The notes beneath the pieces were generated by a model. It made no database searches. It saw only the letters and a program-made list of their open reading frames with translations, and was not told where the DNA came from. From an uncultured bacterium (GTDB taxonomy: Bacteria; CAIWAD01), in the NCBI GenBank assembly GCA_903910645.1, contig CAIWAD010000164.1:1-62854 (forward strand): a DNA stretch of 62,854 nucleotides, written 5' to 3'. The position numbers were made by a program, and so were the translations under genes. Positions 59,601-62,854 of the stretch are shown here, in pieces (position 1 is the first letter of the stretch; the number at the start of each line of letters is the position of its first letter).

Positions 59601-60197
59601 TTCCGCCTCCGCCACCACATCCTCCAGGCGCAGCATGTGCTGGCGTGTTTCCTCCAGCTTGCGCAGGGCTGAGCGACGGCGGTGCTTGTACTTGGTGATG
59701 CCCGCCGCCTCTTCGAAGAGCTGGCGACGCTCCTCCGGCTTCTCGCTGAGCAGGTCCTCCACCATTTTCAACTCGATGACCGAGTAGGAGCCCGCCCCCA
59801 TTCCCGTGTCCATGAAGAGGTCGTTGATGTCCTTCAGCCGACAGGGCTGCCGGTTCATGAGGTACTCGGATTCACCGGAGCGGTACAGCCGTCGGGTGAG
59901 TACGATCTCGCCGTACTCCACCGGCAGAATGCCCCGGCTGTTCTCGATGGTCAGGCTTACTTCCGCCATGCCAAGGGGTTTGCGGTGGGCGCTTCCGGTG
60001 AAAATGACGCTCTCCATGCGGTCGGACCGCAGGGTGGAGCTGCGCTGCTCGCCCAGCACCCAGCGCACCGCGTCCAGGATGTTGGTCTTGCCGCAGCCGT
60101 TGGGCCCCACCACGCAGGTGACGCCGCTGGAGAACTCCACCACCGTGCGCTGGGCGAAGGACTTGAAGCCGAAGAGGTCGAGACGGGACAGATACAT
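56658..60197 (-). CDS. smc: Chromosome segregation protein SMC
   Basis: The 1179-residue condensin ATPase has an N-terminal Walker A GPNGCGKTNILDAVRWVLGE, a long coiled coil (about 165-500) and a hinge at roughly 515-660. A second coiled coil follows (about 670-1020), and the C-terminal signature LMSGGEKTLTAIALLFAIYM lies near Walker B CILDEVDAPLDDGNI. The length is normal. scpA and scpB are not in the window. The start ATG has GCAAGGAATCGCC upstream. Confidence 0.97.
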   Translation of the reverse strand: MYLSRLDLFGFKSFAQRTVVEFSSGVTCVVGPNGCGKTNILDAVRWVLGEQRSSTLRSDRMESVIFTGSAHRKPLGMAEVSLTIENSRGILPVEYGEIVLTRRLYRSGESEYLMNRQPCRLKDINDLFMDTGMGAGSYSVIELKMVEDLLSEKPEERRQLFEEAAGITKYKHRRRSALRKLEETRQHMLRLEDVVAEAERQVGALKRQVGRTERHRELSRDLRETELALAREDLGRWHVRLQPLRLLLQEGGLASARLEAELARHGAQLTSLGNDLLRADEAVAEGDVLLRQRWEDCRRLEDEALVTQERLKALERDQQRLQREASELEPRLAESARRESEVAAVVAENRVRQEGLDRELEQASSRAGQAESRLDGLRSQLEQARARVLDLLGRQSRLSSEQAGVTAALEGHRRRREDLEEELSLLGQDREERARQRLGQDEGLEKARQGSGLSASALEDARQRVESAREALQESRAQAQEARAELKALQGRRQLLDQLLARFEGVPGGARAVLEKRLPGVLDMLGNVVAAPEHVLPALESALGEAAGWIVVEDGHAADGAAQLLRQSGKGACTLVRLDRVPAAQAAGAVPAGCRPLLDELTCDPRVRPLLERLLHRCWLVVDASHQPWQVAPEGDVFVAADGETWRPPFTSRHGRGAGSGHLGLRLQAEGLQVEEDGLALRLRELEEAVHSCDDALLTARAESEAAELAQRQALEALRALERLRERLDMEEERATRDADGFRRNLKELAERVREVETKDRALRRQLEELQLERDDAEGDNSRLAARLEEQSAETRQLVEARGVAQVAATGGRLHLDSQQRELEQVRRFQLEGRERLQRAAADLAEGEERRLGLSARRLELEGQQVAAALAREEEEARQDKRRETQSALRGRQRQLLDTEHTLRQERDSHKDRLHQAELEASGLDGKVAALLERIQAEYELALDPAAHWEAPEEESGEDARARREDARQRIAELREALRKLGPVNLLAIEEYEAESQRAGFLRTQLNDLLEAEAMLKETIERINRVARELFEETFTRIRENFIYLFLKLFSDGRADLALSGEDPLEAEILISATPSGKRIQNLMLMSGGEKTLTAIALLFAIYMVKPSPFCILDEVDAPLDDGNIARFNTLIQEFSGMTQFIIITHNKKTMGYADQLYGVTMAEEGVSTIVSVQFHESA

Positions 60198-60237
60198 GGC
60201 GATTCCTTGCCCTCAAGACAGTGGACGGGTTCGTGGA

Positions 60238-61017
60238 TCAGGCGGACAGACCGCCGGGACTGGCGCTGGCCTTGCGGCGCTCCAGCAGCCGGCCCACCAG
60301 GATGGACAATTCGTAAAGCACATAGAGCGGAGCGCTCATGAGAACCAGGGACATGGGGTCCTGCATGGGCAACAGGGCCACGGCCACCAGAATGCCCACC
60401 ACCGCGTGACGGCGTTTCTCCGCCAGTTGACGCGTGTGGAGAATCCCCAGATGCACCAGGAAAACCAGCACCAGTGGCAACTGAAAGACCAGGCCCAGGC
60501 CCATCATGATCTGCACGGTGAAGGACAGGTAGCTGCCCAGGCTCCACATGTTGGCGATGTCCGGCGTGGTGAAGCCGAGCAGGAACTCCGTGGCCAGCCC
60601 CATGGCCAGCCAGCCCACGGCGGCGCCCGCTAGAAAGAGCAGGGAGGCGATGGTGGTGATCGGCACCACCAGCCGCCGCTCGCGCTGGTGCAAGCCGGGT
60701 GCCACGAAGGACCACAGCTGCCAGAACACGAAGGGGCTTGCCAGGAAGAGGCCGGCGAAGAAGGCGATCTTCAGCCGCACCATGAAGCCTTCGGTGGGAC
60801 TCAACAGGGCCAGGCGACCGGCATCCGTGCCCTGCAGGCCAAGAGCGTGAACCGCCTGGGAGAAGGGCTGAACCAGCAGATCCTGCAGCCTGGCGGCGAA
60901 GGCGAAGCACAAGAGCATTCCCACACCCACGATGGCCGCCGACCTCACCAAAACGGTGCGCAGGGCTTCCATGTGATCCCAGAAGCCCATGGGTCGGGTG
61001 CCATCCGGCCCGCTCAT
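60238..61017 (-). CDS. tatC: Sec-independent protein translocase TatC
   Basis: The 259-residue inner membrane protein has six membrane helices and the family motifs MGFWDHMEALRTVLVRSA and SPTEGFMVRLKIAFFAGLFL, with FVAPGLHQRERR after it. It recognises twin-arginine signal peptides. The start overlaps the purQ stop as ATGA. tatA/tatB are not present here. Confidence 0.95.
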   Translation of the reverse strand: MSGPDGTRPMGFWDHMEALRTVLVRSAAIVGVGMLLCFAFAARLQDLLVQPFSQAVHALGLQGTDAGRLALLSPTEGFMVRLKIAFFAGLFLASPFVFWQLWSFVAPGLHQRERRLVVPITTIASLLFLAGAAVGWLAMGLATEFLLGFTTPDIANMWSLGSYLSFTVQIMMGLGLVFQLPLVLVFLVHLGILHTRQLAEKRRHAVVGILVAVALLPMQDPMSLVLMSAPLYVLYELSILVGRLLERRKASASPGGLSA

Positions 61018-61715
61018 AGGGCCTGCAGGGCCTCCACAGCCCCCATCAGGGAGCGGAAGAGGATGGCGCCATCCTCACCGGCGGGACCGGGGGCGGCGGC
61101 CCGCTCGGGATGGGGCATCATGCCCAGCACCCTGGATTTGCGTCCCAGGATGCCGGCAATGTTGTGCACGCTGCCATTGGGATTGGCTGCGTCCGTGGCG
61201 CGGCCCTCGCTGTCGCAGTAGCGGAAAAGCACGCAGCGCTCATCCTCCAGTTCCTGCAATTCATCCGCCGTGCACACATAGCGTCCGCCATGGTGGGCAA
61301 TGGGCATGCGCAACACGGCGGGATGGTCCAGCGCCTGGGTGAAAGGCGTGTCCAGCCGGTCCACCTTCACATGCACATCGCGGCACAGGAAACGCAGACC
61401 CTGATTCACCATCAGGGCGCCGGGCAACATGCCGGCCTCGCACAGGATCTGGAAGCCGTTGCAGATACCCAGCACCAGGCCCCCGCGACGGGCGTGTTCG
61501 CGAACGGATTGCATCACCGGACCTGCGGCGGCAATGGCGCCGGTGCGCAGATAGTCCCCATAGGAGAAGCCGCCGGGGACGAGAATGAGATCCAGATGGT
61601 CGGGCACCGCTTCCTTGTGCCACAGCATGTGCACCTGGGCGCCCGCGGCCTCCAGGGCGCGGCGGGCGTCGGCATCACAATTGGAGCCTGGAAAGACGAC
61701 GATGCCGGCCTTCAC
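61014..61715 (-). CDS. purQ: Phosphoribosylformylglycinamidine synthase subunit PurQ
   Basis: The 233-residue glutaminase subunit supplies ammonia to PurL. The class I amidotransferase nucleophile Cys lies in LVLGICNGFQILCEAGMLPG and the His-Glu pair near MMPHPERA. VVFPGSNCDAD at the start is typical of PurQ. It overlaps the purS end as ATGA. purL is not in the window. Confidence 0.96.
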   Translation of the reverse strand: MKAGIVVFPGSNCDADARRALEAAGAQVHMLWHKEAVPDHLDLILVPGGFSYGDYLRTGAIAAAGPVMQSVREHARRGGLVLGICNGFQILCEAGMLPGALMVNQGLRFLCRDVHVKVDRLDTPFTQALDHPAVLRMPIAHHGGRYVCTADELQELEDERCVLFRYCDSEGRATDAANPNGSVHNIAGILGRKSRVLGMMPHPERAAAPGPAGEDGAILFRSLMGAVEALQAL

Positions 61716-61987
61716 GCCACCGCCTCCGACGGGGAGTCGGGCAGCTCTTCGTAGGTGGCGCTCCAGGATTCAGTGTTGGGATTCACCAGCAGGCGACGAC
61801 AGGCCTGCTCCACCTCCCGCTCCACCTCCTGCTGACCGATGCCATGGAAGTCCAGGGTGACGAAGCGTCCCACACGGCAGGCGTGGGCGGCTTCGAATCC
61901 CAGGCCGGCCAGCGCCCGGAGCACCGTCTGGCCCTGGGGATCTAGGATGGTAGCCTTGGGCATGATGCGAATGCGCGCCTGGATCAC
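61712..61987 (-). CDS. purS: Phosphoribosylformylglycinamidine synthase subunit PurS
   Basis: The 91-residue small subunit bridges PurQ and PurL. It shows RIRIMPKATILDPQGQTVLR and then LGFEAAHACRVGRFVTLDF, with LLVNPNTESW near the end. A GTG start at 61987 is used because GGGAG lies five bases upstream and the homology begins here; an ATG at 62083 would give an unrelated N terminus running into pssA. Confidence 0.93.
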   Translation of the reverse strand: MIQARIRIMPKATILDPQGQTVLRALAGLGFEAAHACRVGRFVTLDFHGIGQQEVEREVEQACRRLLVNPNTESWSATYEELPDSPSEAVA

Positions 61988-62058
61988 GGTTTCTCCCGGG
62001 ATGATGGCGCGCCCAGTGGCTTCCTCCGGACGGCGCGCCCGCGTCCGGGCGGAAATCC

Positions 62059-62844
62059 CTACAGGTGGGGCTTGCCCGTCCATTCCTCTTCGTCCTCATC
62101 CGCATCCAGTGCGGGATCCGGCTGGCGCCTCAAGTGTTGCACCAAACTCCACACCAGGTAGGCGGAGGCGGCGGGAAACAGGGCCTTGGCCTGGAGGAAC
62201 AGGATGCTGGCCACCATTGAGACAAAGAGAAACAGGCGCGTCAGGTTGCGCCCGCCCTGACGCAGGCTGAAATAGGGCATGCCCTCGAATCGCACGCGGC
62301 TGATCATGAGGAAGGATGCCACCAGGGTCAGGGGCAGAAGGCCGGGTTGCCAGACTTCGCCACTTAAATCCAGGCTGAAGAGCACATAGGAGACAATCAG
62401 CCCGGCGGCGGCGGGAATGGGCAGTCCGGCGAAGTGGGAGCTCTTCTTGCCTTCAACCACAGTTTCCACATTGAAACGGGCCAGGCGGAAGCAGCCGAAT
62501 GTGAGGGGCATGGCGGAGATGAGAAAGCCCGCCAGTCCGAAGAGATCCCCACGCTCGGCCCAGTTGCGGAACTCCAGCGTGTAGAGAAGCACGCTGGGGG
62601 CAAGGCCGAAGGAGACCGCGTCGGACAGGCTGTCCAGCTCCTTGCCGAACTCGCTCTGGTGGCCTATGGCCCTTGCCAGCTTGCCGTCCATGGCGTCCAG
62701 CAGCGCGGCAATAAGAATGAACCAGGCCGCGCGCCCCACTCCGGCGGGATCATCGCCATAGCGGATCAGGCTTGCCACGGCGGCGAATCCGAAGATCACA
62801 TTGAGGAAAGTGATCAGATTCGGCAGGCGTCCAAGTCGGCTCAT
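62059..62844 (-). CDS. pssA: CDP-diacylglycerol--serine O-phosphatidyltransferase
   Basis: The 261-residue inner membrane enzyme makes phosphatidylserine for phospholipid synthesis. The CDP-alcohol phosphatidyltransferase motif is read as DAMDGKLARAIGHQSEFGKE followed by LDSLSDAVSFG. About eight membrane helices and a charged, acidic tail follow. ATG 62844 is preferred; a GTG two codons upstream is also possible. The right edge of the window is only 10 bases away, so any upstream partner such as psd cannot be seen. Confidence 0.94.
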   Translation of the reverse strand: MSRLGRLPNLITFLNVIFGFAAVASLIRYGDDPAGVGRAAWFILIAALLDAMDGKLARAIGHQSEFGKELDSLSDAVSFGLAPSVLLYTLEFRNWAERGDLFGLAGFLISAMPLTFGCFRLARFNVETVVEGKKSSHFAGLPIPAAAGLIVSYVLFSLDLSGEVWQPGLLPLTLVASFLMISRVRFEGMPYFSLRQGGRNLTRLFLFVSMVASILFLQAKALFPAASAYLVWSLVQHLRRQPDPALDADEDEEEWTGKPHL

Positions 62845-62854
62845 GTCCACTCTC

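Noticed and set aside
56409-59672. Plus-strand open frame of over 1000 codons opposite smc
   Set aside because: Antisense to the coiled-coil genes; its Leu/Gln-rich composition mirrors Glu/Gln/Leu codons of SMC. No domain is recognisable.

Overview
This is a GC-rich, gene-dense bacterial chromosome segment. Nearly all genes lie on the minus strand in tightly overlapping operons. The exceptions are a four-gene plus-strand run (rhomboid, rsmE and two M16 peptidases, about 31.0-35.9 kb) and one plus-strand lipoprotein gene (47.2-47.9 kb). No rRNA, tRNA, CRISPR array, transposase, integrase or phage gene was seen. Several traits point to a Gram-negative member of the Fibrobacterota-Chlorobiota-Bacteroidota (FCB) superphylum or a related candidate phylum. 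Two secreted proteins end in PNPFN-type C-terminal domains like type IX secretion or FlgD-like sorting domains. There is an ExbB-ExbD-ExbD-TonB-PstS-like-TPR energisation cluster, a GWxTD-domain protein, a GIN/DUF2807 adhesin-like lipoprotein, a FadL/OmpP1 porin, and a YbeY whose third metal ligand is Asp. I cannot name a genus.

Layout, left to right. 0-5.6 kb: complex I genes nuoA-B-C-D-G-H-(I), without nuoE/nuoF between D and G. 5.6-12.3 kb: a TonB/ExbBD energisation operon with a TPR protein, a PstS-like lipoprotein, a small membrane protein and a second, anchorless TonB C-terminal-domain protein; a good sigma70-type promoter precedes it and a terminator ends it. 12.4-15.2 kb: an S41 C-terminal protease and dprA. 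15.4-18.4 kb: a large secreted beta-helix protein. 18.5-22.3 kb: acetate kinase with an unusual C-terminal extension, an unknown protein and a HEAT-repeat protein, translationally coupled. 22.3-30.4 kb: a housekeeping operon read aspS, phoH, ybeY, corC-like, unknown, PIN-PhoH, parvulin. 30.6-30.9 kb: rpsU.

31.0-35.9 kb: the plus-strand rhomboid-rsmE-M16-M16 run. 36-37.2 kb: FadL-like porin. 37.4-40.5 kb: transketolase followed by a secreted SGNH-type protein. 40.5-47 kb: chemosensory operon cheA-cheY-cheX-cheW-cheY-cheB-cheR-pilZ with no receptor gene. 47.2-47.9 kb: GIN-domain lipoprotein. 48-50.3 kb: RNase G and rplU-rpmA. 50.3-51.9 kb: folB, folK, deoxynucleoside kinase. 51.9-56.7 kb: GWxTD protein and a NatA/YihY/NatB set. 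56.7-60.2 kb: smc. 60.2-62.85 kb: pssA, purS, purQ, tatC.

Most of the window is core metabolism and envelope biology. The least ordinary items are the HTH-like tail on acetate kinase with its two uncharacterised operon partners, the duplicated soluble TonB-domain protein, the CheA with a tandem MshEN-like insert in place of a P2 domain, two PhoH ATPases in one operon, and YihY inserted between NatA and NatB. I did not find a convincing wholly new defence or mobile system.
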